Assembly: GCF_963675815.1 (NCBI RefSeq)
Contig: NZ_OY776574.1
Location: 1,172,001 to 1,236,000 of the forward strand
Source of the DNA: an uncultured Desulfuromusa sp.
Lineage (GTDB): Bacteria; Desulfobacterota; Desulfuromonadia; Desulfuromonadales; Geopsychrobacteraceae
DNA: 64,000 nt
Reading direction: 5' to 3'
The translations under genes were made by a program, and so were the position numbers. The notes under the pieces were generated by a model. The model ran no database searches, was not told the origin of the DNA, and worked only from the letters and a program-made list of their open reading frames with translations. Below, one piece after another: positions 30,667-39,999 of the stretch. The first letter of the stretch is position 1. Each line of letters starts with the position of its first letter.

Positions 30667-31707
30667 ATGAATTTTTTTGCTGATTTTTCCTGCAATGTCC
30701 AGCCGTTTGGCGCTTGCATAACGGCCATAGATTCTCATACCGAGGGAGAAGCGACACGCCTGATCGTCAATGGGCTTCCCGAGCCTGAAGGGCGGACAAT
30801 GCTGGAGAAGCTCATCAGCTTTAAGACCAACTACGATCACGTTCGCTGTCTTCTGACCAAAGAACCCAGAGGCTCCAGAGATACGGTTGCTGCACTGGTA
30901 ACAAAAAATGTGTCACCGGAAGCAAAGTTCGGTCTTCTCTACATGGATGCCAAACGTTACCCCTATTTGTGTGGACATGCCACTATCGGCGCTCTGGTCA
31001 CTTTGTCAAAAATCGGGTTCCTGTCCCTTGAAGAAGGGGAAAATCTGGTCTTGGTGGATACGCCCTCAGGGGTCATACATGGCAAACTTTCGGTTGTCGA
31101 TGGTCAATTAACACAAGTTTCAATCGATATGGTGCCTTCATTTGTATACGCAACCGCACAAAATATTGAAGTGGAAAGCTTTGGTTGCATCCAGGTCGAT
31201 TTGGTCTGTATCGGCGGATTCTTCGCCATGGTCGATACAACGCAACTTGGGATCGAACCGGTTTTCGCAAATAGGGATCTTCTGACGAAGTTGGGAATGG
31301 AAATTATCCAGGCCGCCAATAAGCAGTTAAGCGTTGCCCATCCGCTACGGCCGGAAGTAAAAACCGTCGATGTCACGGAATTCTATGATTCAAAGTATGA
31401 ACAGGGAAAAGCGTTCGGGCAAGGCATTGTCGTTTACGGCGAATCGCATGTCGATCGCTCTCCATGCGGGACAGGAACAGCAGCCAAATTAACCCTGCTG
31501 CATCATTACGGCAAAATTGCTATGGGGCAAAACTACACAAATTACGGACCTCTACGAACAAGTTTCGCTGCAAAACTAATCAGCAAAGAAAAGATCGGCT
31601 CACTGCAAGGATGTATTGTCCAGATCACAGGCATGGCATACCTGACAGGTTTGAACCATTTTATTCTGGAGGACAACGATCCATTGCAACTAGGTTTTCT
31701 CCTCTAA
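30667..31707 (+). CDS. Proline racemase / hydroxyproline epimerase family protein
   Basis: A 346-residue enzyme of the proline racemase superfamily. IDSHTEGEATRLIVNGLP is the family N-terminal motif. Both catalytic Cys are present, in YPYLCGHATIG (about residue 102) and DRSPCGTGTAAKL (about residue 270), so it should be a racemase or epimerase rather than a dehydratase (which lacks the second Cys). Substrate cannot be told from these motifs. The TTG 12 bases upstream is an alternative start; ATG is used though its ribosome site is weak. First intact gene of the import cluster. Confidence 0.85.
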   Translation: MNFFADFSCNVQPFGACITAIDSHTEGEATRLIVNGLPEPEGRTMLEKLISFKTNYDHVRCLLTKEPRGSRDTVAALVTKNVSPEAKFGLLYMDAKRYPYLCGHATIGALVTLSKIGFLSLEEGENLVLVDTPSGVIHGKLSVVDGQLTQVSIDMVPSFVYATAQNIEVESFGCIQVDLVCIGGFFAMVDTTQLGIEPVFANRDLLTKLGMEIIQAANKQLSVAHPLRPEVKTVDVTEFYDSKYEQGKAFGQGIVVYGESHVDRSPCGTGTAAKLTLLHHYGKIAMGQNYTNYGPLRTSFAAKLISKEKIGSLQGCIVQITGMAYLTGLNHFILEDNDPLQLGFLL

Positions 31708-31832
31708 CGCACAGTTTTGCGACACACCGCAAGACTTTACAATAGAGCCAAGAGAGCAGACTCAACTGACTCGATTTCGGGCAAATAGAAAGTTTCGACC
31801 GACACAGAACAAAAAGACAGGATTCCATTTTT

Positions 31833-32696
31833 ATGAAGCAGAAAAAGTTCAAACCCTGGCTGCTCTTGTCGCCATCCCTGGCTGCCGTATTTCTGATGCT
31901 GGTGGTGCCGGTCTGCTTTGTCGTGGTTTACAGCTTCTGGCTGCGGTCGCCGGTTGGCCGAGATATTCCTGCATTCCAGTTTGGTAACTACGCAAAGTTT
32001 TTTGCCGACTTCTTCTATCCCTCTCTGCTGCTGAGAACTCTGAGAGTCGCCCTGGAAACCGTTCTTCTTTGTCTGGTCATGGGTTATATCCCCGCTTATT
32101 TCTTTTACAAAACCGAATCAAAATGGAAACCGGCACTGATGATTCTGGTCATGCTGCCATTCTGGATCAGCTTTATCATTCGCACTTTGAGTTGGATCAA
32201 TATTCTTGGTGATTCCGGTCTGATCAACCATGTTCTGCTCTCAATCGGGCTGATTAACGAACCTCTGGCCATGCTTTACAACGAAGGTGCGGTCCTCATG
32301 GGTCTGCTGCAATACCTCCTGCCGTTCATGATCCTCAATATCTATGTCAGCCTCGACGGTATCGATAAAAGCCTGACCGAAGCGGCAAAAAGCCTGGGCT
32401 GTACCGAATGGCAGGCCTTTAAAGAAATTACTCTGCCGTTAAGCCTGCCCGGTGTCAGTGCCGGCTGCTTGCTGGTTTTCGTCCTCACCTGCGGCACTTA
32501 TCTGCCACCAATGATTCTCGGCGGACCGGGAAATGAGATGATCGCCAATCTGGTATTTAAGCGAATCATCACCACCCTGGATTGGCCTTTCGGTTGTGCT
32601 ATCAGTACCATTCTCCTCATGCTGGTCGGTCTTATTGTTTTTGCCTACAACAAGTATATGGGGATCAACCAGGTCTTCAAATCGTTGGGTGGATAG
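31833..32696 (+). CDS. ABC transporter permease, PotB-like
   Basis: A 287-residue inner-membrane permease with six membrane segments, and the cytoplasmic loop motif EAAKSLGCTEWQAFKEITLPLSLPGVSAGCLLVF (EAA motif) of the spermidine/putrescine type. With the second permease, a periplasmic protein and an ATPase it completes an importer. Followed 9 bases later by the PotC-like gene. Confidence 0.9.
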   Translation: MKQKKFKPWLLLSPSLAAVFLMLVVPVCFVVVYSFWLRSPVGRDIPAFQFGNYAKFFADFFYPSLLLRTLRVALETVLLCLVMGYIPAYFFYKTESKWKPALMILVMLPFWISFIIRTLSWINILGDSGLINHVLLSIGLINEPLAMLYNEGAVLMGLLQYLLPFMILNIYVSLDGIDKSLTEAAKSLGCTEWQAFKEITLPLSLPGVSAGCLLVFVLTCGTYLPPMILGGPGNEMIANLVFKRIITTLDWPFGCAISTILLMLVGLIVFAYNKYMGINQVFKSLGG

Positions 32697-32705
32697 GAAA
32701 AGCGA

Positions 32706-33503
32706 ATGAAAAAAATAATTTCCGGCTGGTCGCTGATCAAAATCTATACCCTGCTGATCTATATCTGGATGTTCGCCCCCATCGTCGCAGTTGTTCTGCT
32801 CTCCTTTAACCCTCAGCAGTTCGGATCCTTCCCGATGAAAGGGTTCAGCTTTCGCTGGTACGGTGAGCTGATTCACAATCCATCGATTCTCGGAGCGTTC
32901 AAAAATTCTCTGATTCTTGGATCTTTGACCGCCGTACTATCGACCACGATCGCAGTTCCGGCAGCGTTGGCCTTCGTCCGTTATAATTTCCGCGGCAAAG
33001 ATTTTTTCAATACCCTGCTGATTGCGCCAATCATGATCCCGGAAGTCGTTCTGGGGGTAGCTCTGCTGCTGTTCCTGCGCTGGCTGCAACAACCAAAAAG
33101 CTTTCTGTTGCTGCTGGTTGGTCATGTGGTCTTGACTCTTCCCTACGTCATGCTGGTTGTTCAGGCACGTATGGTTGGGATAAAGAAAGATTATGAAGAG
33201 GCCGCCATGTCACTTGGGGCGAGCCCTTTTCAGACCTTTCTTTCGGTGACTTTCCCGCTGCTGTCACCAGCCATTTTCGCAGGCATGTTGTTTTCTTTTA
33301 CAATTTCTTTTGATGATGTCACCGCCACCCTGTTTTGGGCAACAGCATCGCAGCAGACCGTTCCAGTCAAAATTTTCGGCATGCTGAGAAACTCGATCAG
33401 TCCTGAAATTAATGCATTGGGTGCTGTCATGATTGTTCTTACGATATCTCTGCCGTTGGCTGCGGGATATCTTTCCAGAAAATTTGCCAAGGGGAGCAAA
33501 TGA
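32706..33503 (+). CDS. ABC transporter permease, PotC-like
   Basis: A 265-residue permease: N-terminal membrane helix (YTLLIYIWMFAPIVAVVLLSFN), PotC-like FRWYGELIHNPSILGAFKNSL, and the EAA loop EEAAMSLGASPFQTFLSVTFPLLSPAIFAGMLFSFTISFDDV. It pairs with the PotB-like subunit. Located within the same operon, 75 bases before the binding protein gene. Confidence 0.9.
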   Translation: MKKIISGWSLIKIYTLLIYIWMFAPIVAVVLLSFNPQQFGSFPMKGFSFRWYGELIHNPSILGAFKNSLILGSLTAVLSTTIAVPAALAFVRYNFRGKDFFNTLLIAPIMIPEVVLGVALLLFLRWLQQPKSFLLLLVGHVVLTLPYVMLVVQARMVGIKKDYEEAAMSLGASPFQTFLSVTFPLLSPAIFAGMLFSFTISFDDVTATLFWATASQQTVPVKIFGMLRNSISPEINALGAVMIVLTISLPLAAGYLSRKFAKGSK

Positions 33504-33578
33504 TGCTTCCTGCTTGTCGACAGCCAGAAACGCATCCGCTTCGTCAGGTAACTTTTTACTTTTTTAAGGAGGTTTGAG

Positions 33579-34739
33579 ATGAAGGACAAGATGGAGAAAA
33601 ACCTGGATCAGATATATGAAAGCTATAAAGAGGGATCCTTGTCGCGCCGTGATTTTGTAAAATATCTCGGGGTTGCCGGTGCTGCCGCCGGAATCGTAGG
33701 AAGCCCTTTCGGTATGGCCGGAAATGCCTTTGCCAAGAACTCGATCACTGTCCATTCCTGGGGTGGAACCACCTCCAAAGCCTTGAGGCAGTATGCCTTT
33801 GATCCCTTCACCAAAGCAACCGGAACCAAGGTTATCGACGCAACCTTCGCCGGGATGGATGCGTTCCTGACCCAGGTCAAAGCCTCCTTCCCACCGGGCG
33901 GAGAATTCAACATTGCCCACCTGAGCGCCGTGTACGACTATTTGCGCTATAAAGAGTTGGGGTTTAATTCGATTCTTGACGAGAGCAAGATTCCCAATCT
34001 GAAAAACGTCATGCCGGTCATGATTGAGACGTTAAGAAACATAACCGACGGCAATCTCTCTGCTGTTCCCTACGATGTCGGTCAGACCGGGATTGCCTAC
34101 AATCTGGACAAGATCTCCAAGGAGAAAGCAGAAAAACTAGGGGCTTCTCTGCTCTGGGACAAGGATCTCAAGGGCCGTCTTGGAACCTGGGGAGGCGATT
34201 TCCGCACCAATATGTGGTATGCGGCTCTGCACACCGGTCAAAATCCCAACAACATTACCAACGTCAATGATGTCTGGGACGCTCTGAAAGAACAACGTGA
34301 CATGATGAAAAAATACTGGTCTTCGGGTTCCGAGCTGATGAGCCTGCTCGCGAACGGAGAAATCTATGCAACTGTCGCCTGGTCCGGTCGTGTCGCCGCC
34401 TTGCAGAAGCAAGGACACAATATCGGCTACCTGGCACCAAACAACACCTACTCCTGGATGGAATATATGTATGTCATCAAAGGGAGCGATATGGCTATTG
34501 CTCAGAAATTGCTCAATTTCATGCTTGAACCTGACGCAGCTATTGCAGTCGCCAAAGGACAGAATTATCCACCAAGCCTGGACCCGAGTAAAATTACTAT
34601 GCCTGATGAAATCAAACAGCTGCCGGCATTCGACCCAACTGGCACGCTCAAGGGGTATTTGTTCGCCGATCCGGTTTACTGGAACAGCAAGCAGTTGGAA
34701 TGGAGCGAGAAGTGGGATCGCGTCAAGGCCGGCGTATAA
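33579..34739 (+). CDS. Periplasmic substrate-binding protein, PotD-like, Tat-exported
   Basis: A 386-residue binding protein with a twin-arginine signal: LSRRDFVKYLGV then an Ala/Gly-rich hydrophobic stretch and cleavage near NAFAKN. The mature part has the PotD pattern (ITVHSWGGTTSKALRQYAFDPFTKATGTKV, and VPYDVGQTGIAYNLDKI). Tat export suggests folding before translocation. A strong GGAGG precedes the ATG. Substrate may be a polyamine or an amino-acid derivative. A stem-loop follows the gene. Confidence 0.9.
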   Translation: MKDKMEKNLDQIYESYKEGSLSRRDFVKYLGVAGAAAGIVGSPFGMAGNAFAKNSITVHSWGGTTSKALRQYAFDPFTKATGTKVIDATFAGMDAFLTQVKASFPPGGEFNIAHLSAVYDYLRYKELGFNSILDESKIPNLKNVMPVMIETLRNITDGNLSAVPYDVGQTGIAYNLDKISKEKAEKLGASLLWDKDLKGRLGTWGGDFRTNMWYAALHTGQNPNNITNVNDVWDALKEQRDMMKKYWSSGSELMSLLANGEIYATVAWSGRVAALQKQGHNIGYLAPNNTYSWMEYMYVIKGSDMAIAQKLLNFMLEPDAAIAVAKGQNYPPSLDPSKITMPDEIKQLPAFDPTGTLKGYLFADPVYWNSKQLEWSEKWDRVKAGV

Positions 34740-34758
34740 GCCAAAAAGCCTTCCTGAA

Positions 34759-34792
34759 AAGCGGTTCAGGCAGATACCAGCCTGAACCGCTT
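34759..34792 (+). terminator. Stem-loop after the binding-protein gene
   Basis: AAGCGGTTCAGG (34759-34770) pairs perfectly with CCTGAACCGCTT (34781-34792), 10-base loop. A run of five T follows eight bases later. Such elements often keep binding-protein message levels above those of the downstream ATPase gene. Confidence 0.55.
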
Positions 34793-34830
34793 CGATCTGA
34801 TTTTTGTGATTCAACAAGAAGAGGCATATT

Positions 34831-35928
34831 TTGACTGACAAGAAAAATCCCGCGTTTGTAAAGTTTCGTAGCATTGTAAAACGTTTTGGCGAAGTGACAG
34901 CCGTCAACAACGTCGATATCGACATAGCGGAAGGCTCTCTGGTCACCCTTCTCGGGCCCTCAGGTTGTGGAAAGACGACTCTTTTGCGCATGATCGCGGG
35001 GTTGGAAACCCCAACTGAAGGGGATATTTTCATCAACGATAAGCGGATCAACGATATCCCGATACACAAGCGTAATCTCGGGATGATCTTCCAGAATTAC
35101 GCCCTGTTCCCGCACAAGAGCATCTTTGATAATGTCGCTTTTGGACTGAAATACCGAAGCGCAGGCAAAGATGAAATGCGCGAAAAGGTTCATAAAGCTC
35201 TGAAACTGGTAAGGCTGCCCGGAGTTGAGAACCGCATGCCGTCACAGCTCTCCGGTGGCCAACAGCAACGTATCGCTCTCGCTCGCGCGATTATCATTGA
35301 GCCGGATGTTCTCCTGATGGACGAACCACTGTCCGCTTTGGATGAAAACCTGCGCGAGGAAATGCGCCGCGAAATCACCAACCTGCAGCAGGAGATCGGG
35401 GTCACTACGATTTTCGTAACCCACGACCAACGCGAAGCCCTTTCCATGTCCGACAAGATTATCGTCATGAATCAGGGTGTCAAACAGCAGGAAGGGAAGC
35501 CGGAAGAAGTCTACAATCATTTCACCAACCATTTTGTCGCGGATTTTCTCGGCCATCCCAATTTCCTGCAGGTCACCGTAGACCAAGAACGTAACGGCTA
35601 TCTGGAAGTCCACCTGGAAAACGGGGACAAATTTTTGGCGACTCCGGCCACAGAATTCAAGTCCGGAGACAAAGCTGAAGTCGTCGTCCGGGCGCAAAAA
35701 CTGAAAATGGAGCTTAAATCCGAATTTAACCGGAAAGAGGGGATGAACTACTTGTTCGGCAGAATCAGCGACAGAAGCTATATGGGAGGCGAAGCCAACT
35801 ATTATGTTGAGCTCGAAGATAAATCGCTGCTCCATGTCATCAGCTTTGTTCGCCGCGTCCCTTTGCAACGCAATGACGAGGTCTATATCCGGATCAACCC
35901 GGAAGATTGTCGATTGATTAAAAACTGA
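34831..35928 (+). CDS. ABC transporter ATP-binding protein, PotA-like
   Basis: A 365-residue ATPase: Walker A GPSGCGKTT, signature LSGGQQQRIALARA, Walker B VLLMDEPLSALD, H-loop FVTHDQREAL, and a C-terminal TOBE domain (residues about 285-360). Start is TTG with AAGAAGAGG 7 bases before it. It energises the PotB/C-like permeases encoded just upstream. Confidence 0.9.
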   Translation: MTDKKNPAFVKFRSIVKRFGEVTAVNNVDIDIAEGSLVTLLGPSGCGKTTLLRMIAGLETPTEGDIFINDKRINDIPIHKRNLGMIFQNYALFPHKSIFDNVAFGLKYRSAGKDEMREKVHKALKLVRLPGVENRMPSQLSGGQQQRIALARAIIIEPDVLLMDEPLSALDENLREEMRREITNLQQEIGVTTIFVTHDQREALSMSDKIIVMNQGVKQQEGKPEEVYNHFTNHFVADFLGHPNFLQVTVDQERNGYLEVHLENGDKFLATPATEFKSGDKAEVVVRAQKLKMELKSEFNRKEGMNYLFGRISDRSYMGGEANYYVELEDKSLLHVISFVRRVPLQRNDEVYIRINPEDCRLIKN

Positions 35929-35942
35929 TTCGGGAGTGTCCT

Positions 35943-38405
35943 ATGGAAAAGCGTAACAACAGGGCAATGACAGTAATTTTCAAAAATTCCCTGGAAAAAA
36001 AGAATGTTGATCTCACCACTTTAATCGATTCTACAAAAGAATTTCTGCAGATCTACCAGCAAAGTGATTTTGCGCAAACAGATTTTTGGGAAATTGTCGC
36101 CGATGAGAACGGTCAGGCACAATTTTCCGAACTGTTGAAGTCAACAGGCTTCACGGATGATGCCGAAGGATTTTTTAGTGCTGTCCTGAACGAAGTTGCC
36201 TTGGGGACAGGAGAAGCCGTTGTCATTCAAGGGGTTATTCTTCCTCATGCCCTGCTCGTCGCTTTGCTGGAACAGATCCTGCCAGGTCACGGCTATATCT
36301 CAATTAAAAGTGTCCAGCAGCTTGTTGACCTGACAAATTGTGATATTCCCGAGGAACAAAAGGACGACATCCAGAAGGTGATCGAAATCTACCCCGTCCG
36401 GCTATCGCGTCACACCATCCGCCAACTCATGGTATCCAAGGCAGTCGCCTATCAGTACATGCCTTTCATCCAGGAGTTGAATCCTACAGGCTTTGACAAC
36501 ACCTGGATTGGCCAATTCCACGATGGCCTGTTCGAACAAATGTATCAGAATCGGGTCATTTTTCTTCTCAATATGGCCTGTCCGGTTTATTGCCGCTTCT
36601 GTTTCAGAAAACACAAAGATTCAAGAAACGAAAAGAACCCGACCCCTCATGATGTGAAAAAAGCCGTCGGACAGGTGGAAAAATCTAAGTCGATCAAAGA
36701 GATTGTCGTAACCGGTGGAGACCCCTTTATGCACCGTCCTAATATGGAAGCCACCATCGAGGGATTGATGCAAGTCGACCATGTTCAGACTTTACGCCTC
36801 GCCACTCGTTCCATTGCCTATTATCCCAACATGTTTCTGGAGAATGACGAAGAGTATCTCAACTATCTCAAGGGTAAAAACCTTCAACTACAGAAACAAG
36901 GCAAAAGGATGGAGGTCGCAACTCACTTTATCCATCCCGATGAAATTTCCCCCGAAAGTCTGGAAATTATTTCAGAACTTGTCAATAACGGGATCGCTGT
37001 TTATATCCAGACGCCGTTTCTCAACAATTGCAACGATTCCGGACCCGAACTCGTTGAACTCTTCAGCCGTTTGCGCGGTGCCGGTGCCGAAATTCATTAT
37101 ATCTATATTCCCTGCAGCCCAATCAAGGGGAATAGCATTTACTGGAAGCCTCTTTCCTATGGTATCGATATGGGAGCATTTCTGCGCGCAAACCTGTCTG
37201 ACCGCGCTATCCCACGCATCTGTACAGCGACGCCGATCGGCAAAATGGATTGGTTCAGTAGCGGTTGGGCCGTCGAAAAAGACGCTGAAAATGAAAACTT
37301 CATCTGGATCAGGACCCCTTACACACCGGAATTCTTCAAGAAGTTTGCCCCGCTTGCCAACGACCTGGAGATCATCAGGAGCAACGATGAAGGGACGATC
37401 GACATCAAGTACCTGGCAGAAATAGGAAATGATTCTTATCTGATCGGACCACGGCCAAAGCGTAAGACAACCAGACACCAACCGGCCCGGGCCGAGGAGA
37501 TAGAACAGATTAAACAAAAGCTGGCAAACACCAGGCAAACAGCGCACAGTATTATTGATACCGGACTGGAACACCTTTGCCGCACCCACAAGACCAAAGT
37601 TGAAATCAGCCCAGACGCCGGAGAAGAATCACTCAATTACATTGCGAACAACAATCAGATCACTGATGTCGTTATTTCGGCGACAGAAGACGCCATCGAC
37701 ATTCTCTTCAGTATCAAAAAAATCATGAGAAAGCTGGCCGACATCTCCCATGTCAACACAGTGAGATTACGCAGCATGGCATTCACCAACGCTCCGGAAC
37801 GTTTTACCCGGGGGATCATCAATACTCTGACCACATTAAATAACGTGCGCACAATCAGCCCTTTACGATTGGAGATTGAAACCTGGTTCATCCTCCCGAA
37901 TGAACTAACGATAGCTCATAAAACCATGGTGAAAAAGCTGAAGAACAAGGGGATATCCGTCTACTGCAATGTTCCTCTGCTTGGCGGTATTAATGACAGA
38001 GACACGATTATCCAAGAGCTAGCCAACAAACTGCGTAAAGCGGGGATAGAGTTTCACCACCTTTATATCGCCGGACTACCCATTCAAAACCCCAGAAACA
38101 CTGATTTTCCAATCGACTCCTATGATGTCACCGATATTGCCACAATGGTCAGACGCGAAGGCAGCGGCCGGGAAATCCCCAGATACATCATCAGCACCAT
38201 ATACGGTGAAGTCGATTACGGCTTGACCTCCTCTTTCATCCAGGAGCAGGATACCTGCAAAATCAAGCTCGACTGCTACGACAAAGCCTATTATCTGGCG
38301 ATGAATCCTTACTATACTTTTGCTCAGGATGTTGAATTCGACGACGAAAAACCGGTTGTTGAGGTTCCCGGCCTGATCAAGACAAACCCCTTCCCGGTTT
38401 CTTGA
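35943..38405 (+). CDS. Tandem KamA-like protein: radical-SAM half plus cluster-less half
   Basis: An 820-residue protein. After a variable N-terminal region (1-150), residues about 160-480 form a lysine 2,3-aminomutase-like radical-SAM barrel with CPVYCRFC (Cys 213, 217, 220) and VVTGGDPF. Residues about 540-790 resemble the second half of a KamA barrel again (SHVNTVRLRSMAFTNAPERFTRGIINTLTTL, KKLKNKGISVYCNVPLLGGINDRD, FHHLYIAGLPIQNPRNTDFPI) but have no CxxxCxxC. The classical GGGGK-type PLP lysine motif is not evident; TPIGKMD is a candidate. Normal KamA is about 420 residues. It may be an aminomutase for an unknown amino acid. Confidence 0.8.
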   Translation: MEKRNNRAMTVIFKNSLEKKNVDLTTLIDSTKEFLQIYQQSDFAQTDFWEIVADENGQAQFSELLKSTGFTDDAEGFFSAVLNEVALGTGEAVVIQGVILPHALLVALLEQILPGHGYISIKSVQQLVDLTNCDIPEEQKDDIQKVIEIYPVRLSRHTIRQLMVSKAVAYQYMPFIQELNPTGFDNTWIGQFHDGLFEQMYQNRVIFLLNMACPVYCRFCFRKHKDSRNEKNPTPHDVKKAVGQVEKSKSIKEIVVTGGDPFMHRPNMEATIEGLMQVDHVQTLRLATRSIAYYPNMFLENDEEYLNYLKGKNLQLQKQGKRMEVATHFIHPDEISPESLEIISELVNNGIAVYIQTPFLNNCNDSGPELVELFSRLRGAGAEIHYIYIPCSPIKGNSIYWKPLSYGIDMGAFLRANLSDRAIPRICTATPIGKMDWFSSGWAVEKDAENENFIWIRTPYTPEFFKKFAPLANDLEIIRSNDEGTIDIKYLAEIGNDSYLIGPRPKRKTTRHQPARAEEIEQIKQKLANTRQTAHSIIDTGLEHLCRTHKTKVEISPDAGEESLNYIANNNQITDVVISATEDAIDILFSIKKIMRKLADISHVNTVRLRSMAFTNAPERFTRGIINTLTTLNNVRTISPLRLEIETWFILPNELTIAHKTMVKKLKNKGISVYCNVPLLGGINDRDTIIQELANKLRKAGIEFHHLYIAGLPIQNPRNTDFPIDSYDVTDIATMVRREGSGREIPRYIISTIYGEVDYGLTSSFIQEQDTCKIKLDCYDKAYYLAMNPYYTFAQDVEFDDEKPVVEVPGLIKTNPFPVS

Positions 38406-38420
38406 AACAGGAACGCCGAC

Positions 38421-39086
38421 ATGAGATATCCTTACATTGCCTACAGTCCAGATATTGAAATTCAGCCTCTTTTTGAGGGGTTGAAAGGCACGCCTCTCAT
38501 TATCGATATGTCGAACAAAGGGGTCATTTTCGAAAAGATGGATGTCAGGGACCAGTGCGAATGCCAACGCCGCATTGAGCAACTGATGAGTGTCGGCAAT
38601 CACACATGGGGAATTTCATCTTACCTGGAAAACCGTCAACATCTCCTGTCCAACTGTCCTCAAATGGTCAAAGAGCAACGCTTTTATCATTTAGGGCTTG
38701 ATATTATCGTTCCCCTCGGTACCCCTTTGCACGCCCCGTTAGCAGCTACAGTCGAAGCCAGCAGCTATGAGGCCGGAGAGGGGAATTATGGCGGTAACGT
38801 ACTATTACGTCATGAAAACTCTGACTATGAAACCTTTTACAGCCTCTACGGGCACCTGAACAGGAAAACCCTCCCCTCGCCCGGGACCCTATTACGCCCG
38901 GGCGACACCTTTGGCCATATCGGCGATTTCTGCGACAATGGCAACTGGTTTTATCATACTCATTTACAGGTCATCACCGAAAAAGGGCTGAAACAAGGAT
39001 ACCTCTCCAAGGGGTACTGTTCAGGTCAGGATCTGGCCGGCATGGACGACCTCTGTCCTGCGCCGCTCACGTTATTTCGGATTTGA
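38421..39086 (+). CDS. Stand-alone M23/LytM-fold protein in an amine cluster
   Basis: A 221-residue soluble protein with the LytM zinc site: HLGLDI (His and Asp) and HTHLQV (HxH), flanked by YSLYGHLNRKTLPSPGTLLRPGDTFGHIGD. No signal peptide is present, unlike cell-wall hydrolases. The sequence resembles the middle M23 domain of large kinase-M23-aminotransferase proteins of amine metabolism rather than secreted endopeptidases. It follows the KamA-like gene by 15 bases and is probably in the same operon. Confidence 0.75.
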   Translation: MRYPYIAYSPDIEIQPLFEGLKGTPLIIDMSNKGVIFEKMDVRDQCECQRRIEQLMSVGNHTWGISSYLENRQHLLSNCPQMVKEQRFYHLGLDIIVPLGTPLHAPLAATVEASSYEAGEGNYGGNVLLRHENSDYETFYSLYGHLNRKTLPSPGTLLRPGDTFGHIGDFCDNGNWFYHTHLQVITEKGLKQGYLSKGYCSGQDLAGMDDLCPAPLTLFRI

Positions 39087-39183
39087 GTTCTACTTTACAA
39101 TAAGCAAAGGTCTGATAACATTCTTGCTTGTCAGGGGGGTGAACAACAGGATGTGAAGATAAATTATTCCACTTTCACGGCTA

Positions 39184-39864
39184 TCAACTGGTTTCATGCA
39201 TCATTGAATCTGGGGAGCTTTCGAAAAGATTCACATAAATCTCAATTCGTTCTTTACCTTTACCAATATTTTTTCTCTTCAAACGAATCATCCCAATCTC
39301 ACCGGTTCTTCTCAGATGAGTACCACCGCAAGGAACCTTCCCCAAACCAGCCACTTGCCAATAACGTTGTTGTGTGGCCTCATCTGAAAAAGCACTGACG
39401 ATTTCCAGATTCTGATCCACAAGTTTTTGGGCAGCAGCAGAGATACCTGGAAATTCTGATGAAATATTGACCGGCCAGATAAAATCGAGACGGGCTTTAT
39501 CTGCGGCAATATGAGCACCAATCTTTTCAATCCCGGGTAAACTCTGATAGACCAGTTCAAGGATAACTTCGGCGGCAAAATGCAACCGCATCAACTGATA
39601 GCGCCGCTGCCAATCAATCTTGACATGCACTTGATCCCCCAACTTGAGGTGGTGTTGTCCTGGGAGGCGATAGTGGATATCAATGCCGGATTTCTTCGCT
39701 TCGAGAACCGGATAAATATCTATTGTTCCAGCATCACTTTCCTGGCCACCGGAAAAGGGATAAAAAACGGTCTCGCGAAGAGTCACAAGATCATCTTGGA
39801 CAGACGTCACAATTGTGTCACAGGCAGAAAGGTATGGATCAGCCCAGAAAAGTTTCTCAGTCAT
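39184..39864 (-). CDS. Alanyl-tRNA editing protein AlaX-like
   Basis: A 226-residue protein of the AlaX family: N-terminal VFYPFSGGQESDAGTI and MRLHFAAEVILELV, and the C-terminal CGGTHLRRTGEIGMIRLKRKNIGKGKERIEIYV. Such proteins deacylate mischarged Ser- or Gly-tRNA(Ala). The usual HxxxH is HFAAE here; the CGGTH half of the zinc site is kept. It is convergent with the M23-fold gene and divergent from the LysE gene. Confidence 0.85.
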   Translation of the reverse strand: MTEKLFWADPYLSACDTIVTSVQDDLVTLRETVFYPFSGGQESDAGTIDIYPVLEAKKSGIDIHYRLPGQHHLKLGDQVHVKIDWQRRYQLMRLHFAAEVILELVYQSLPGIEKIGAHIAADKARLDFIWPVNISSEFPGISAAAQKLVDQNLEIVSAFSDEATQQRYWQVAGLGKVPCGGTHLRRTGEIGMIRLKRKNIGKGKERIEIYVNLFESSPDSMMHETS

Positions 39865-39999
39865 TTTTCAGTCTTTCTCTCACAAGAAATTAATATATAG
39901 AAAAGACTATAACAGCAACGGACAAGTCAGCAAAACAAATGATTCACTTTGCCTTTTTTTATCTTGGCCCGTCAAATTATCCCGTGGTAGAGAAAGCCT

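Noticed and set aside
34137..35069. 310-codon minus-strand ORF over potD/potA
   Set aside because: Antisense to two conserved ABC transporter genes.
36781..37425. 214-codon plus-strand ORF inside the KamA-like gene
   Set aside because: Another frame of a long gene with clear motifs.
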